A stretch of 64,000 nucleotides of DNA from an uncultured Lachnotalea sp. (GCA_948470255.1 CAOKOS010000006.1:1-64000), one strand, 5' to 3'; shown: positions 9,349 through 23,061, counted from the stretch's first letter. Notes: generated by a model not told the origin, from the letters alone. Program-made: numbers and translations.

Positions 9349-9840
9349 TTATTTTTGCTTCTTGCTGCCTGTGTTTGCAGGCTTTCCATTGCTTTCTGTT
9401 TTTTCTTTTTTAAAGCTGAAGCGTTTTTTCTTTTTGGGAGGGGGCGCCACGCTGGAGCCGCGTACACTTTTGACACTGGTGATGTAAATACCACTGATGA
9501 CTACCTTGGCTTCCTGCTTGAGGGGTAAAACGGCAAAAGCCTTTTCGTCACACATCAGAGTCATAATTTTGGGGCCGACCTTTGCTTTGACGATGGGGAC
9601 TTTTGCCCGCCGCAGGTACTTTGGCGTTTGTTCGTACACCATTTTGGGAAGTCCGGCGTCCCTTAATTTCATATGCTTTTTGTCGATAACCAACATAGAT
9701 ACAGTCTGGGCCATGGCTTCCATCATAGACTGCTGCTGCGCCTGTTTTTTTTGCATTTTTGTGCCCAGGATATAGAGGGCAACCATGGCTGCAATGAGAA
9801 TCACCAGAATGATGATTACAATTTTTAACCACAAAGGCAT
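9349..9840 (-). CDS. Single-span membrane protein with basic C-terminal tail
   Basis: A 163-residue protein of unknown function. A transmembrane helix spans about residues 5-27 and is followed by a KKQAQQQSMM segment that looks like a short coiled coil. A soluble region of about 80 residues follows, then a Lys-rich tail (PPKKKKRFSFKKEK). ATG 9840 has AGGAGGT upstream. It is divergent from rpoB. The tail is likely cytoplasmic and could contact nucleic acid or the membrane surface; this is only inference. A shared ancestor with known families was not recognised. Confidence 0.75.
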   Translation of the reverse strand: MPLWLKIVIIILVILIAAMVALYILGTKMQKKQAQQQSMMEAMAQTVSMLVIDKKHMKLRDAGLPKMVYEQTPKYLRRAKVPIVKAKVGPKIMTLMCDEKAFAVLPLKQEAKVVISGIYITSVKSVRGSSVAPPPKKKKRFSFKKEKTESNGKPANTGSKKQK

Positions 9841-9968
9841 CGGGGGTACCTCCTGAAATTTTTTCGCGTATTTTGCATTATACCATTATTTAGGACAAGT
9901 TGCAAGCTTATAAGAAGAAGAAAACGTATAAAACATGTAAAAAATGGCAATTATAAGAAAAAAATGAA

Positions 9969-9997
9969 TTGACAGCTTGACTTCAAGATGATAAGAT
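9969..9997 (+). promoter_or_regulatory. Promoter of rpoBC
   Basis: TTGACA at 9969-9974, 17 bases, TAAGAT at 9992-9997. This gives a leader of about 185 bases before rpoB. No ribosomal protein genes (rplJL) precede rpoB here. Confidence 0.75.
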
Positions 9998-10032
9998 GGA
10001 ATGTGCACTATTGTGGTTTCATGTGCCCTAAT

Positions 10033-10123
10033 CCTCGATTGACAAGAGCATACAGAATTAGGAAAAATGGATTTTGGTGCGGGCAGCATGGTTTTCCTTT
10101 AGGTATGCGTTTGTCAATCGGGG
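10033..10123 (+). promoter_or_regulatory. Long stem-loop in the rpoB leader
   Basis: Positions 10033-10052 pair with 10104-10123 in a stem of 20 positions with one mismatch (two G-U pairs). Inside it, aggaaaa (near 10060) can pair with ttttcct (10092-10098). No T run follows, so this is not a simple terminator. It may be a protein or RNase III site that sets polymerase subunit levels. Confidence 0.7.
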
Positions 10124-10187
10124 GTTAACCATGATGACATGCGGATGACTCGTAGTTGATTATAAAGAAAACAGGGGTGAAAGGTCA

Positions 10188-14042
<3,855 letters not shown>

Positions 14043-14082
14043 GACCGAAATTTATGGATATAGATAGAAGGGAGAATCACTC

Positions 14083-17000
14083 ATGCCTGAAGCAACGAAT
14101 GAAACATATCAGCCGCTTTCGTTTGACGCAATCAAAATCGGCCTGGCATCTCCGGAGAAGATTCTGGAATGGTCCAAAGGTGAGGTAAAAAAGCCTGAGA
14201 CTATCAATTACAGAACATTAAAACCGGAGAAGGACGGCTTATTCTGTGAGCGTATTTTCGGGCCCAGTAAAGACTGGGAGTGTCACTGTGGTAAATATAA
14301 AAAAATCAGGTACAAAGGAGTCATCTGTGACCGGTGCGGTGTAGAAGTTACAAAAGCCAGTGTGCGTAGAGAGCGTATGGGCCATATCGCCCTGGCAGCG
14401 CCTGTGTCCCATATCTGGTATTTTAAGGGGATTCCCAGCCGTATGGGGCTGATTCTTGACCTGTCTCCCAGAACGCTGGAAAAGGTATTGTATTTTGCAT
14501 CCTACATTGTTTTGGAGAAAGGCGACACCGATTTACAGTACAAACAGGTGCTTTCTGAGAAAGAATACAGAGAAGCATATGATAAATGGGGAAATGCCTT
14601 CCGGGTAGGTATGGGAGCTGAGGCTGTTCAGGAGCTTCTCATGGCCATTGACCTGGAAAAGGATTCCGCGGAACTCAGAAAGGGACTGAAAGAGTCCAGC
14701 GGCCAGAAGAGGGCCAGGATCATCAAACGTTTGGAAGTGGTCGAAGCATTCCGCGCTTCGGGAAATAAGCCGGAGTGGATGATCATGGATGTGATTCCGG
14801 TGATCCCGCCGGATTTACGCCCCATGGTCCAGCTGGACGGCGGCCGGTTTGCCACTTCTGACCTGAATGACCTCTACAGAAGGATTATCAACAGAAATAA
14901 CCGCCTCGCAAGGCTTTTGGAGCTGGGGGCGCCGGATATCATCGTACGCAATGAAAAACGTATGCTGCAGGAAGCTGTGGATGCGTTAATTGACAATGGA
15001 AGAAGGGGCCGTCCTGTGACAGGGCCTGGAAACCGTCCGCTCAAATCCCTTTCCGATATGCTGAAGGGGAAACAGGGACGTTTCCGCCAGAATCTGTTGG
15101 GAAAACGTGTGGACTATTCCGGACGTTCGGTTATTGTGGTGGGGCCGGAGCTTAAGATTTACCAGTGCGGCCTGCCAAAGGAGATGGCCATTGAGCTTTT
15201 TAAGCCTTTTGTAATGAAGGAACTGGTGGCAAATGGAACCACCCACAATATAAAAAGCGCGAAAAAGATGGTGGAGCGGCTTCAGCCGGAAGTGTGGGAT
15301 GTCCTGGAGGACGTGATCAAGGAGCATCCGGTGATGCTGAACCGCGCCCCTACGCTCCACAGGCTTGGGATCCAGGCTTTTGAGCCGATTTTGGTGGAAG
15401 GCAAGGCCATCAAGCTGCATCCCCTTGTATGTACGGCTTTTAATGCCGACTTTGACGGCGACCAGATGGCAGTGCATCTGCCTCTTTCCGTGGAAGCCCA
15501 GGCAGAATGTCGCTTTATGCTGCTTTCACCCAACAACTTGCTGAAGCCTTCCGACGGCGGCCCTGTGGCTGTGCCGTCTCAGGATATGGTGCTGGGAATT
15601 TATTATCTGACCCAGGAGCGTCCTGGTTCCGAGGGCGAGGGCATGATTTTCAAGAGTGTGGACGAGGCCATCCTGGCCTATGAAAATAAAGCCGTCACCT
15701 TGCATTCCCGTGTGAAGGTCCGTATGTCAAAGAAGATGGAGGACGGAACCATAAAGGACGGTATTGTGGAATCCACAGTGGGACGTTTCCTCTTCAATGA
15801 GATCATTCCCCAGGATCTGGGGTTTGTGGACAGGAGTGTCCCTGAAAATGAACTGAAGCTGGAGATCGACTTCCATGTGGGGAAGAAGGGATTGAAACAG
15901 ATTCTTGAAAAGGTTATCAATAACCATGGCCCCATCAAGACTGCGGAGACGCTGGATGCCATCAAGGCGATGGGGTATAAGTATTCCACAAGGGCAGCCA
16001 TGACCGTGTCGATTTCCGATATGACGGTGCCGGCCACAAAGAAGAAGCTGATTGCAGATGCCCAGGCTACGGTGGATAGAATTGCAAAAAACTTCCGCAG
16101 AGGCCTCATTACTGAGGAAGAGCGCTATAAAGAAGTTATCGAGACATGGAAGAATACGGACGATGTGCTGACCCATGACCTGCTTTCCGGCCTGGATAAG
16201 TATAACAATATTTATATGATGGCAGATTCCGGGGCCCGTGGTTCCGATAAACAGATCAAGCAGCTGGCCGGTATGCGCGGCCTGATGGCGGATACCACAG
16301 GCCGTACCATTGAACTGCCCATTAAGTCCAATTTCCGTGAGGGCCTGGATGTACTGGAGTACTTTATTTCTGCCCATGGCGCAAGAAAGGGATTGTCTGA
16401 TACGGCTTTGCGTACGGCGGACTCTGGATACTTGACAAGGCGTCTGGTGGATGTATCCCAGGATTTGATCATCAGGGATATAGACTGTTGTGAAGGGAAA
16501 GCGATTCCTTATATGGAAATCCGTGCGTTCACAGATGGCAGAGAGGTAATCGAGAGCCTGGAAGAGCGTCTGACCGGAAGATATATTGCGGAAACCATCA
16601 CTGATCCTGATACGGGAGAAGTGATCGTGGAAGAAAATAATATGTGTACACCGGGAATTGCAGCGGCAGTTGTGAAGATCTTGGAAAAGCAGGGAAGAAA
16701 TTCCGTGAAAATCCGTACTATCCTGACTTGCAAATCCCATCTGGGTGTCTGTGCGAAATGTTATGGCGCCAATATGGCCACCGGCCGGCCGGTGCAGGTA
16801 GGCGAAGCAGTGGGAATCATTGCCGCCCAGTCCATCGGTGAACCCGGTACGCAGCTTACCATGAGAACCTTCCATACGGGCGGCGTGGCCGGAAACGATA
16901 TCACACAGGGTCTTCCCCGTGTGGAGGAGCTTTTTGAGGCGAGAAAGCCTAAGGGGCTGGCCATTATTGCAGAATTCGGCGGCGTGGTGACAATTAAGGA

Positions 17001-17829
17001 TACAAAGAAGAAGAGGGAAATCATTGTCACCGATAATGAAACAGGGAATTCCAAGGCTTACTTGATTCCTTATGGTTCCAGAATTAAGGTTCAGGACGGA
17101 CAGGTGCTGGAGGTTGGCGACGAGCTGACGGAAGGAAGCGTGAATCCCCACGATATTTTGAAGATCAAGGGTGTACGCGCAGTACAGGATTATATGATCC
17201 AGGAGGTTCAGAGAGTATATCGCCTGCAGGGTGTGGAGATCAACGACAAGCATGTGGAGGTGATTGTCCGTCAGATGCTTAAGAAAATCCGCGTGGAAAG
17301 CAGCGGGGACAGCGACGTGCTTCCGGGCACTTCTATGGAGGTACTGGACTTTGACGATATGAATGAGGAGCTGACTGCAGAGGGAAAGCAGCCTGCGGAG
17401 GGAAAACGGATTCTCCTCGGTATCACAAAGGCTTCCCTGGCGACCAATTCGTTCCTGTCGGCAGCTTCTTTCCAGGAAACGACAAAGGTGTTGACAGAGG
17501 CTGCCATCAACGGAAAGGTGGATCCACTCATCGGCCTCAAAGAAAACGTGCTGATCGGTCAGTTAATCCCTGCCGGAACCGGCATGAAACGTTATCGCTC
17601 TGTACGTCTGAATACAGATCTGCAGTATGATGACGAGATTGTCCTTTCTGAGGATTTCGGAGACGAGATCGAAAATGAAGATTTTGCTGGGGACTCAGAT
17701 TTGGATAATTTTTCGGATGATTATGAGGCGGCGGAAACAGATGCCATGATAGAAGACGAGATTATCCAGTATTCTGAGGAAGAGGTAGAAGCAGAAGAAG
17801 AGGAAATTGAAATAGAAGATATAGAATAA
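14083..17829 (+). CDS. rpoC: DNA-directed RNA polymerase subunit beta'
   Basis: A 1248-residue beta' subunit. The N-terminal zinc site is CHCGKYKK...CDRCGVEV (about residues 66-85). The catalytic magnesium loop is [12 protein letters not shown] near 450, and the bridge-helix and trigger-loop region is present ([20 protein letters not shown] near 905). A second zinc site includes [13 protein letters not shown] near 885. Start ATG 14083 follows AGAAGGGAG. The last 60 or so residues are almost wholly acidic, like the tail of the beta subunit. The terminator follows at 17863. Confidence 0.99.
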   Translation: MPEATNETYQPLSFDAIKIGLASPEKILEWSKGEVKKPETINYRTLKPEKDGLFCERIFGPSKDWECHCGKYKKIRYKGVICDRCGVEVTKASVRRERMGHIALAAPVSHIWYFKGIPSRMGLILDLSPRTLEKVLYFASYIVLEKGDTDLQYKQVLSEKEYREAYDKWGNAFRVGMGAEAVQELLMAIDLEKDSAELRKGLKESSGQKRARIIKRLEVVEAFRASGNKPEWMIMDVIPVIPPDLRPMVQLDGGRFATSDLNDLYRRIINRNNRLARLLELGAPDIIVRNEKRMLQEAVDALIDNGRRGRPVTGPGNRPLKSLSDMLKGKQGRFRQNLLGKRVDYSGRSVIVVGPELKIYQCGLPKEMAIELFKPFVMKELVANGTTHNIKSAKKMVERLQPEVWDVLEDVIKEHPVMLNRAPTLHRLGIQAFEPILVEGKAIKLHPLVCTAFNADFDGDQMAVHLPLSVEAQAECRFMLLSPNNLLKPSDGGPVAVPSQDMVLGIYYLTQERPGSEGEGMIFKSVDEAILAYENKAVTLHSRVKVRMSKKMEDGTIKDGIVESTVGRFLFNEIIPQDLGFVDRSVPENELKLEIDFHVGKKGLKQILEKVINNHGPIKTAETLDAIKAMGYKYSTRAAMTVSISDMTVPATKKKLIADAQATVDRIAKNFRRGLITEEERYKEVIETWKNTDDVLTHDLLSGLDKYNNIYMMADSGARGSDKQIKQLAGMRGLMADTTGRTIELPIKSNFREGLDVLEYFISAHGARKGLSDTALRTADSGYLTRRLVDVSQDLIIRDIDCCEGKAIPYMEIRAFTDGREVIESLEERLTGRYIAETITDPDTGEVIVEENNMCTPGIAAAVVKILEKQGRNSVKIRTILTCKSHLGVCAKCYGANMATGRPVQVGEAVGIIAAQSIGEPGTQLTMRTFHTGGVAGNDITQGLPRVEELFEARKPKGLAIIAEFGGVVTIKDTKKKREIIVTDNETGNSKAYLIPYGSRIKVQDGQVLEVGDELTEGSVNPHDILKIKGVRAVQDYMIQEVQRVYRLQGVEINDKHVEVIVRQMLKKIRVESSGDSDVLPGTSMEVLDFDDMNEELTAEGKQPAEGKRILLGITKASLATNSFLSAASFQETTKVLTEAAINGKVDPLIGLKENVLIGQLIPAGTGMKRYRSVRLNTDLQYDDEIVLSEDFGDEIENEDFAGDSDLDNFSDDYEAAETDAMIEDEIIQYSEEEVEAEEEEIEIEDIE

Positions 17830-17862
17830 ATCCGAAATAGTTTTCGGAAAGGTTTATCTGTT

Positions 17863-17899
17863 GAGGCGCCATGGTTGGATGGCGCCTCATTAAGTTTTT
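17863..17899 (+). terminator. Terminator of rpoBC
   Basis: Ten-base stem gaggcgccat / atggcgcctc with a six-base loop, then attaagttttt. It ends rpoBC and lies right before the ribosome site of the next gene, so some read-through is possible. Confidence 0.85.
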
Positions 17900-17914
17900 A
17901 TGGAGGATGGGGAA

Positions 17915-18604
17915 ATGGGGATAGAAGATAAGATATTCCAAAGAAAAAGGACGGATTTTTCAAAGGTTAAAGAATATGGTTTTTCGGAAGACGGCGGCGG
18001 TTATCACTTGGAAAAGGACTTTATGGACGGAGAGTTCCGGGCAGTCATAGATATTGATGGCGAAGGGCATATCTCAGGACAGGTCATTGACCAGATGAAC
18101 AGGGAGGTATATGCACCGCTGTGTATTTCTTCCAGAAGCGGGGCATATGTCAGCTCTGTGAGGAGCGCCTATGAAGACATCCTTATGGACATTGCACAAA
18201 AATGTTGTGAAGATGTTTTGTTTATGAATGAGCAGGCCAATCGGATTGCAGAAGGGATTTATAGGAAGTATGGTGATAAACCAGACTTTCCCTGGAATGA
18301 GAAACCTTATCAGACCTCAGGTACATTTCGCCACAGGGATACGTCTAAATGGTATGGGCTTATTATGAATGTCAAAAAGAGTGTTCTAGATCCCTTTGCC
18401 GGCGATCTAAAAATAGATATTCTCAACTTGAAAATCAACGCAGGTGAGGGAGAGAGTCTCCATAAGGAAGCGGGGATTTATCCGGCATATCATATGAATC
18501 ACAAACACTGGATTTCTGTTGTCCTGGATGGGACATTGGAAGATGAGAGAATCATGGAACTTGTCGCTGTCAGCTATTATTTGACGAGCCGGAGGAAAAA
18601 GTGA
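17915..18604 (+). CDS. MmcQ/YjbR-family protein
   Basis: A 229-residue protein whose C-terminal half looks like a MmcQ/YjbR (CyaY-like fold) domain: PWNEKPYQTSGTFRHRDTSKWYG, then KINAGEG and a HMNHKHWISVVLDG strand and helix. The N-terminal half (to about residue 105) carries FREVxID-like strands seen in longer Firmicutes members. The second ATG (17915) was taken because GGAGG lies eight bases before it. Family members are often called DNA-binding, but their true activity is unclear. No operon partner: rpoC's terminator precedes it and a new promoter follows. Confidence 0.8.
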   Translation: MGIEDKIFQRKRTDFSKVKEYGFSEDGGGYHLEKDFMDGEFRAVIDIDGEGHISGQVIDQMNREVYAPLCISSRSGAYVSSVRSAYEDILMDIAQKCCEDVLFMNEQANRIAEGIYRKYGDKPDFPWNEKPYQTSGTFRHRDTSKWYGLIMNVKKSVLDPFAGDLKIDILNLKINAGEGESLHKEAGIYPAYHMNHKHWISVVLDGTLEDERIMELVAVSYYLTSRRKK

Positions 18605-18677
18605 GAAGCACACAGCAGGGCCTTTGCTTTGGCGTGGAGAATTCCATTAAAATGCGAAAACTCCGGCTTTGGAATTA

Positions 18678-18706
18678 TTGATTTTATAAAGAAACTCCGA
18701 TATAAT
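18678..18706 (+). promoter_or_regulatory. Promoter of the xpaC-telA pair
   Basis: TTGATT at 18678-18683, a 17-base spacer, TATAAT at 18701-18706, about 120 bases before the XpaC-like start. Confidence 0.7.
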
Positions 18707-18827
18707 CATAATTGTATGTTCCCTTATGGGGCCGTGTATGGTTTTGTCAACCGATGGTATGGAGGCGAAAGAGAAAACCCATGACGGCTGCCAGGTGTAT
18801 ACAGGGGGGCCAAAAGGAGACGGTACG

Positions 18828-20054
18828 ATGAAAGAAGACTGGCGGGAGCTTGGAAATGATATACGGAGCATTGTACAGGAAGCGGTCAATTCCCAGGATT
18901 TCAGAAGACTGAACCAGACCATAAGAAATACCATCAATGATGCAGTGGATAGTGTGGCCGAAGGCTTTTGGAAAAGCAACACACGGGCAGAGTATGGACG
19001 AACGGAATACAGACAGGACAGGGGAGCGGGCCATGACAGAAAACGAAAGCCCCTTTATGGAAACCAGAAACTTTTTGCAGGCCATGAAACAGCCGTAACA
19101 CGTGCCGGTGGCATGGCGCTTTCCATATGCGGAGGTTTTCTTGGAATCGGGACTGGCATTGCGCTTGCAGTGATTGGTATCCTCACACTTTCTATAGGCC
19201 ATCTGCTGGGCTTTACCATTGCAGGGGGGATTTTGGTTCCGCTGTTTGGAACCGGTGTGGTGATGTCTTGTATAGGTTCAGGAAAATGTTCGCTGGTGAA
19301 GCGGTTTCGCAGCTATGTGGCAGGGCTGGAAGGAAGGACATATTGCGATATCAGGGAGCTGTCCAGGAGCGTGGGGAAAAGCAGGGCTTTTGTGGTAAAA
19401 GATCTTAGGCGGATGATTGAGCGGGGATGGTTTCGCCAGGGCCATCTGGATGATGGAGAAACTTGTTTCATTGCCGATGATGCCACTTATGCCCAGTACC
19501 GGGCCACCATGAGGCAGGCGGAAGCGGTGGAAACAGATAAGGAGCGCCGGGAAGAGCAGGAGAAATGGACGGAATCGGCGAACCAGGCGGAAAATATGGA
19601 AAAGGCGGAGATATTTCCTGAAGCTTCCGAAGTCATACGGGCCGGGAGGGCGTATGTGGGGAAAATCAGGGCCTGCAATGATGCCATTCCCGGAGAAGAG
19701 ATATCGGAAAAGATTTCCCGCATGGAGCTGATCATTGCCAGGATTTTTGAGCGGGTGGAACGCCACCCGGAAAATGTGGATGATATTGGGAAAATGATGG
19801 AATATTATCTTCCCACCACAGTGAAACTTCTGGAAGCCTATGCGGAGCTTTCCGCGCAGCCGGTTCAGGGGGAGAATATAAAAAACTCCAGAAAAGAGAT
19901 CGAGGATACTTTGGACACATTGACAGAAGCTTTTGAAAAGCTTTTTGACAGTATGTTTCAAGATACGGCATGGGATGTATCGACGGACATTTCCGTGCTG
20001 AAGACATTACTTGCCCAGGAAGGCCTTTCTGAGGACGGATTAAAAAAGAAATAA
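18828..20054 (+). CDS. xpaC: XpaC-like membrane protein
   Basis: A 408-residue XpaC-family protein (5-bromo-4-chloroindolyl phosphate hydrolysis protein family). The first 85 residues are charged. A pair of transmembrane spans lies at about 88-146 (ICGGFLGIGTGIALAVIGIL and the following GGILVPLFGTGVVM). The rest is a soluble helical domain with a DIRELSRSVGKSRAFVVKDL helix-turn-helix-like stretch. ATG 18828 follows AAAGGAG; the longer open frame has no site. As in Bacillus (xpaC-yaaN), it precedes a TelA-family gene by 18 bases. The pair is tied to envelope and toxic-anion stress, but the molecular role is not settled. Confidence 0.85.
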   Translation: MKEDWRELGNDIRSIVQEAVNSQDFRRLNQTIRNTINDAVDSVAEGFWKSNTRAEYGRTEYRQDRGAGHDRKRKPLYGNQKLFAGHETAVTRAGGMALSICGGFLGIGTGIALAVIGILTLSIGHLLGFTIAGGILVPLFGTGVVMSCIGSGKCSLVKRFRSYVAGLEGRTYCDIRELSRSVGKSRAFVVKDLRRMIERGWFRQGHLDDGETCFIADDATYAQYRATMRQAEAVETDKERREEQEKWTESANQAENMEKAEIFPEASEVIRAGRAYVGKIRACNDAIPGEEISEKISRMELIIARIFERVERHPENVDDIGKMMEYYLPTTVKLLEAYAELSAQPVQGENIKNSRKEIEDTLDTLTEAFEKLFDSMFQDTAWDVSTDISVLKTLLAQEGLSEDGLKKK

Positions 20055-20072
20055 TGGACAGGAGGAACAGTT

Positions 20073-21218
20073 ATGGGAAACGGATGGGAGATACCAGAGG
20101 AGCAGCCGGTACTTACGTTAACCCCTTTTGGAGAGGCAAAAGAAGAGCCGGAGGCGCCGGCCGCACCGGAGCCTCCCAAATGGGATGACAGTATGCTTTC
20201 AGCGGCAGAAAAAAAGATGGTGGAAGATTTTGCGGGGCAGATTGACCTGTCAGATTCCGCGGCAGTTCTCCAGTATGGGGCAGGGGCGCAGAAAAAGATG
20301 GCAGATTTTTCGGAATCAGCCTTAAATAATGTAAAGACAAAGGATTTGGGAGAGGTTGGCGCCCTGCTTTCCGATGTGGTGACAGAACTGAAAAGCTTCG
20401 ATGCAGAGGAAGAAAAAGGCTTTTTGGGATTCTTTAAAAAAGGCTCCAATAAGATGACAGCCATGAAAGCGAAATACGCGAAGGCGGAAGTCAATGTGGA
20501 CAAGATCTGTAAGGTGCTGGAGGGACATCAGGTGCAGCTCCTTAAGGATGCCGCCATGTTGGACAAGATGTATGAGCTGAACTTGACGTATTTTAAGGAA
20601 TTGTCCATGTATATTCTGGCGGGTAAGAAGAAGCTCCATGCAGTAGGGCATACAGAGCTTCCGGCGCTGCTTGCAAAAGCGGAGCAGAGCGGCCTCCCTG
20701 AAGATGCCCAGGCCGCCAGGGATTTGGATGCCCGGTGTAAACGGTTTGAGAAAAAGATTCATGACCTGGAGCTGACCAGGATGATTTCCATGCAGACAGC
20801 GCCCCAGATCCGCCTGGTGCAGGACAATGATACGGTTATGGTGGAAAAAATCCAGTCGACCATTGTCAATACAATCCCTTTGTGGAAGAATCAGATGGTG
20901 CTGGCTTTAGGCGCGGCACATTCGGCCCAGGCAGCAGAAGCCCAGCGGAAAGTTTCCGATATGACGAATGAACTTCTGAAGAAAAATGCGGCGGCCCTTA
21001 AAACGGCTTCTACGGAAGTGGCAAAAGAATCGGAGCGGGGAATTGTGGATATGGAAACCCTTCGCAGTACAAATGAAACGCTGATTTCCACACTGGACGA
21101 GGTTCTTCAGATTCAGGCCGACGGGCGCCGGGCCAGGGCGGAAGCAGAAGTGGAGATGGGCCGTCTGGAAAATGAACTGAAAATGAAACTTCTGGAAATC
21201 GCCGGAGGCCGCAGGTAG
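20073..21218 (+). CDS. telA: TelA/KlaA-family toxic anion resistance protein
   Basis: A 381-residue, wholly soluble, mostly helical protein of the TelA family (PF05816), whose members include Bacillus YaaN and plasmid KlaA/TelA. Typical marks are GFLGFFKKG near residue 113, KICKVLEGHQVQLLKD, YFKELSMYILAGKKKL, MISMQTAPQIRLVQDND, and IVNTIPLWKNQMVLAL near 275. The first 45 residues are acidic and Pro-rich, as in other members. It probably works with the XpaC-like partner upstream. Family links are to tellurite, colicin and lantibiotic tolerance; the mechanism is unknown. A short hairpin with TTTT follows. Confidence 0.92.
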   Translation: MGNGWEIPEEQPVLTLTPFGEAKEEPEAPAAPEPPKWDDSMLSAAEKKMVEDFAGQIDLSDSAAVLQYGAGAQKKMADFSESALNNVKTKDLGEVGALLSDVVTELKSFDAEEEKGFLGFFKKGSNKMTAMKAKYAKAEVNVDKICKVLEGHQVQLLKDAAMLDKMYELNLTYFKELSMYILAGKKKLHAVGHTELPALLAKAEQSGLPEDAQAARDLDARCKRFEKKIHDLELTRMISMQTAPQIRLVQDNDTVMVEKIQSTIVNTIPLWKNQMVLALGAAHSAQAAEAQRKVSDMTNELLKKNAAALKTASTEVAKESERGIVDMETLRSTNETLISTLDEVLQIQADGRRARAEAEVEMGRLENELKMKLLEIAGGRR

Positions 21219-21239
21219 CCCTGCCCTCCGGGGCTTTTC
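21217..21239 (+). terminator. Weak terminator after telA
   Basis: Five-base stem agccc / gggct with a nine-base loop, then tttt. It overlaps the end of telA. Confidence 0.45.
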
Positions 21240-21282
21240 CCAAATGGATATACAGACGCATACCAGGCCTTTGGGACTGTAA

Positions 21283-21801
21283 TCAGTCCTTCATCAAATG
21301 GCGCATGATGGCGGAATAGATGGCCTGGCTTTCCCTGTTCCAGCGGCTGCACATGTGCTCTGCCTGTTCTTTGTCGGGAACAGAGATGTTGATTTCAAGG
21401 AGCTGGCTTTTTCCTTCGCGGATGGCACAGTGGACTACATAATCCTGACTGGTGGATTTGTAATAGTCGGAAATAAGGCCAACTTCATCGCGGAGGCGGA
21501 CTTTGTTTTCTTTCAGATAGACATTGATATCTTCAATGATGGCGGGAGAAATTTTCTTACCAAAAAAAGACAGGGTTTCTTCTCCCTCCCGGGTAATTTC
21601 ATAACGGGAGCTGTTTCTGGTGGATTCCAGCTTGACCAGATGGGATTCGCCTAGCTCCGACAGCGCCTGCTGGAGGGTGAAATAAGTAGTATATTCCTTA
21701 TCCAGGAAAAACTCAGAAATCTGAGAACCGGCCAGGGGGAATTTTACCTGCTTCAGCATATACAAAATCATCAGTTTATATAAGGTCAAAGGTTCGGACA
21801 T
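21283..21801 (-). CDS. DUF4364-family winged-helix-like protein
   Basis: A 172-residue protein recognised as DUF4364 (PF14277), widespread in Clostridia. The N-terminal half reads as a winged helix: LYKLMILYMLKQ, SQISEFFLD, TLQQALSELGESHLV and a beta wing RYEITREGEE. It resembles PadR/DprA-type DNA-binding folds, so a transcription factor is plausible. The C-terminal half lacks known motifs. Start ATG 21801 is right after GGAGG on the minus strand; a 20-residue longer start lacks a site. Its promoter overlaps the region upstream of udp, so it could act on either gene. Confidence 0.82.
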   Translation of the reverse strand: MSEPLTLYKLMILYMLKQVKFPLAGSQISEFFLDKEYTTYFTLQQALSELGESHLVKLESTRNSSRYEITREGEETLSFFGKKISPAIIEDINVYLKENKVRLRDEVGLISDYYKSTSQDYVVHCAIREGKSQLLEINISVPDKEQAEHMCSRWNRESQAIYSAIMRHLMKD

Positions 21802-21851
21802 TTTGCAGCCTCCAGAAAGACCGGCTTTTCGCCGGAAAATATTCTTTTTCC

Positions 21852-21880
21852 ATAATACCAAGTTTGACAGTTGAAATCAA
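21852..21880 (-). promoter_or_regulatory. Promoter of the DUF4364 gene
   Basis: On the minus strand TTGATT (complement of 21875-21880), 17 bases, TATTAT (complement of 21852-21857), about 50 bases before the start codon. It faces away from udp across a gap of just over 100 bases. Confidence 0.6.
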
Positions 21881-21914
21881 GTTGTAAATTTTTCTTATCA
21901 CAGGAGGGACAGCC

Positions 21915-22676
21915 ATGGAGAAAATGTATCATATTGGTCTTGATGACAGCCACGGAGCCAGATATGCAATCCTGCCCGGAGATCCGGGAAGAGTGGAAAA
22001 AATCGCCTCTTATTTAGACAATGCACATTTTTTGGGGCAGAACCGGGAATATACCACCTGGATTGGTGAAATCCGGGGAGAGAAGGTACTTGTGATGTCA
22101 ACGGGAATGGGAGGGCCTTCCACAGCCATTGGCGTGGAGGAACTTTATCAGACAGGGGTTGGGACCATGATCCGCGTGGGGACCTGCGGGGGTATGGCGG
22201 AAAAAGTCATGGGCGGCGATTTAGTTATCGCCAATGGCGCCGTCCGCATGGAAGGGACTTCAAAAGAATATGTGGACGTTGCTTTTCCGGCGGTGGCAGA
22301 TTTTGAAGTGACGGGAGCACTTAAGGAGGCGGCGAAAGATCTGGGAGCCAGGTTTCATCTGGGCGTCGTCCAATGCAAGGATAGTTTTTACGGACAGCAC
22401 AGTCCCGGGCGGATGCCTTGTGGCAGAGAGCTGGAAGATAAATGGGAAATGTGGCTGAAAGCCGGCTGCCTGGCTTCGGAGATGGAAAGCGCCGCCCTTT
22501 ATATTGTGGCCCAGGTCCTGGGTGTCCGGGCTGGCTGCATTTTAAATGTCATCTGGAACCAGGAGAGAAAAAAGAAAGGGCTTTCTGATCCCCACTGCCA
22601 TGATACTTCTTTGGCTGTCCGTGCGGCTGTCCGTGCTGTAGATCTTCTGATTGAGGAGGAGAAGGCGGGGGAGTAA
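21915..22676 (+). CDS. udp: Uridine phosphorylase (nucleoside phosphorylase family)
   Basis: A 253-residue nucleoside phosphorylase of the Udp/PNP class I type, which splits uridine with phosphate into uracil and ribose-1-phosphate in the cytoplasm. The motifs ILPGDPGRVEKIA, STGMGGPSTAIGVEEL, RVGTCGGM and the base-binding CKDSFYGQHSPGRMP-like stretch are present, followed by EMESAALY near residue 190. Length fits. Uridine preference over other pyrimidines is inferred from the SFYGQH segment. Start ATG 21915 follows CAGGAGGGAC. It stands alone and ends at a strong terminator. Confidence 0.9.
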   Translation: MEKMYHIGLDDSHGARYAILPGDPGRVEKIASYLDNAHFLGQNREYTTWIGEIRGEKVLVMSTGMGGPSTAIGVEELYQTGVGTMIRVGTCGGMAEKVMGGDLVIANGAVRMEGTSKEYVDVAFPAVADFEVTGALKEAAKDLGARFHLGVVQCKDSFYGQHSPGRMPCGRELEDKWEMWLKAGCLASEMESAALYIVAQVLGVRAGCILNVIWNQERKKKGLSDPHCHDTSLAVRAAVRAVDLLIEEEKAGE

Positions 22677-22706
22677 ACGTTTGCCTGAGAAGTTTGATGA
22701 ATTTAA

Positions 22707-22748
22707 GGCCACCCTGAATCATTTGGAGGATTCAGGATGGTCTTTTTT
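22707..22748 (+). terminator. Terminator of udp
   Basis: Stem gaccaccctgaatc-like / gattcaggatggtc with a seven-base loop and T7. It overlaps the last codons of the convergent small membrane-protein gene, so one DNA segment is both a terminator arm and coding sequence. Confidence 0.9.
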
Positions 22749-22946
22749 TGTCCGGTTGTCCAACTGCCTGGTGATCAAAAGAAAGGCATACAGGAAAATG
22801 GGTATGGCAATGGTTGCATAAAGGGAGGCGCTTAACCAGGACTTTGCCTGGGTATGGTCAACAATAGAGAAAAACAGGGTACAGAGATAGATCCCGGCCA
22901 GTGAAATGGCTCCCAGCATACAGACGATCTGCTTAAATTTTTTCAT
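22719..22946 (-). CDS. Small two-span membrane protein
   Basis: A 75-residue protein with two hydrophobic helices (about residues 6-28 and 40-62: IVCMLGAISLAGIYLCTLFF and YATIAIPIFLYAFLL) and a charged cytoplasmic end. ATG 22946 has AGAAGG upstream on the minus strand. The final codons form one arm of the convergent udp terminator. No function is recognised; small two-helix proteins of this kind in clostridia are often of unknown role. Confidence 0.7.
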   Translation of the reverse strand: MKKFKQIVCMLGAISLAGIYLCTLFFSIVDHTQAKSWLSASLYATIAIPIFLYAFLLITRQLDNRTKKDHPESSK

Positions 22947-23032
22947 AAAGAACCTTCTTTCTGCCAAAATAGGGGTGTTACGGACAAGTATACCCGTATT
23001 CCCCGGAAAAAGCAATAAAATAACGGCAGCTC

Positions 23033-23061
23033 TTTCAACAGGGCCGGTTTTGTGATATACT
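23033..23061 (+). promoter_or_regulatory. Promoter of the glycolipid genes
   Basis: TTTCAA at 23033-23038, 17 bases, TATACT at 23056-23061, ahead of the glycosyltransferase start. Confidence 0.5.

Noticed and set aside
10039-10067. Second TTGACA in the rpoB leader as a promoter
   Set aside because: No -10 element at proper spacing; the same bases form the long stem of the leader.
15727-17253. 508-residue open frame on the minus strand inside rpoC
   Set aside because: Lies wholly antisense to a clearly functional rpoC; amino acid makeup (many His, Cys, Gln, Arg) is that of a shadow frame.
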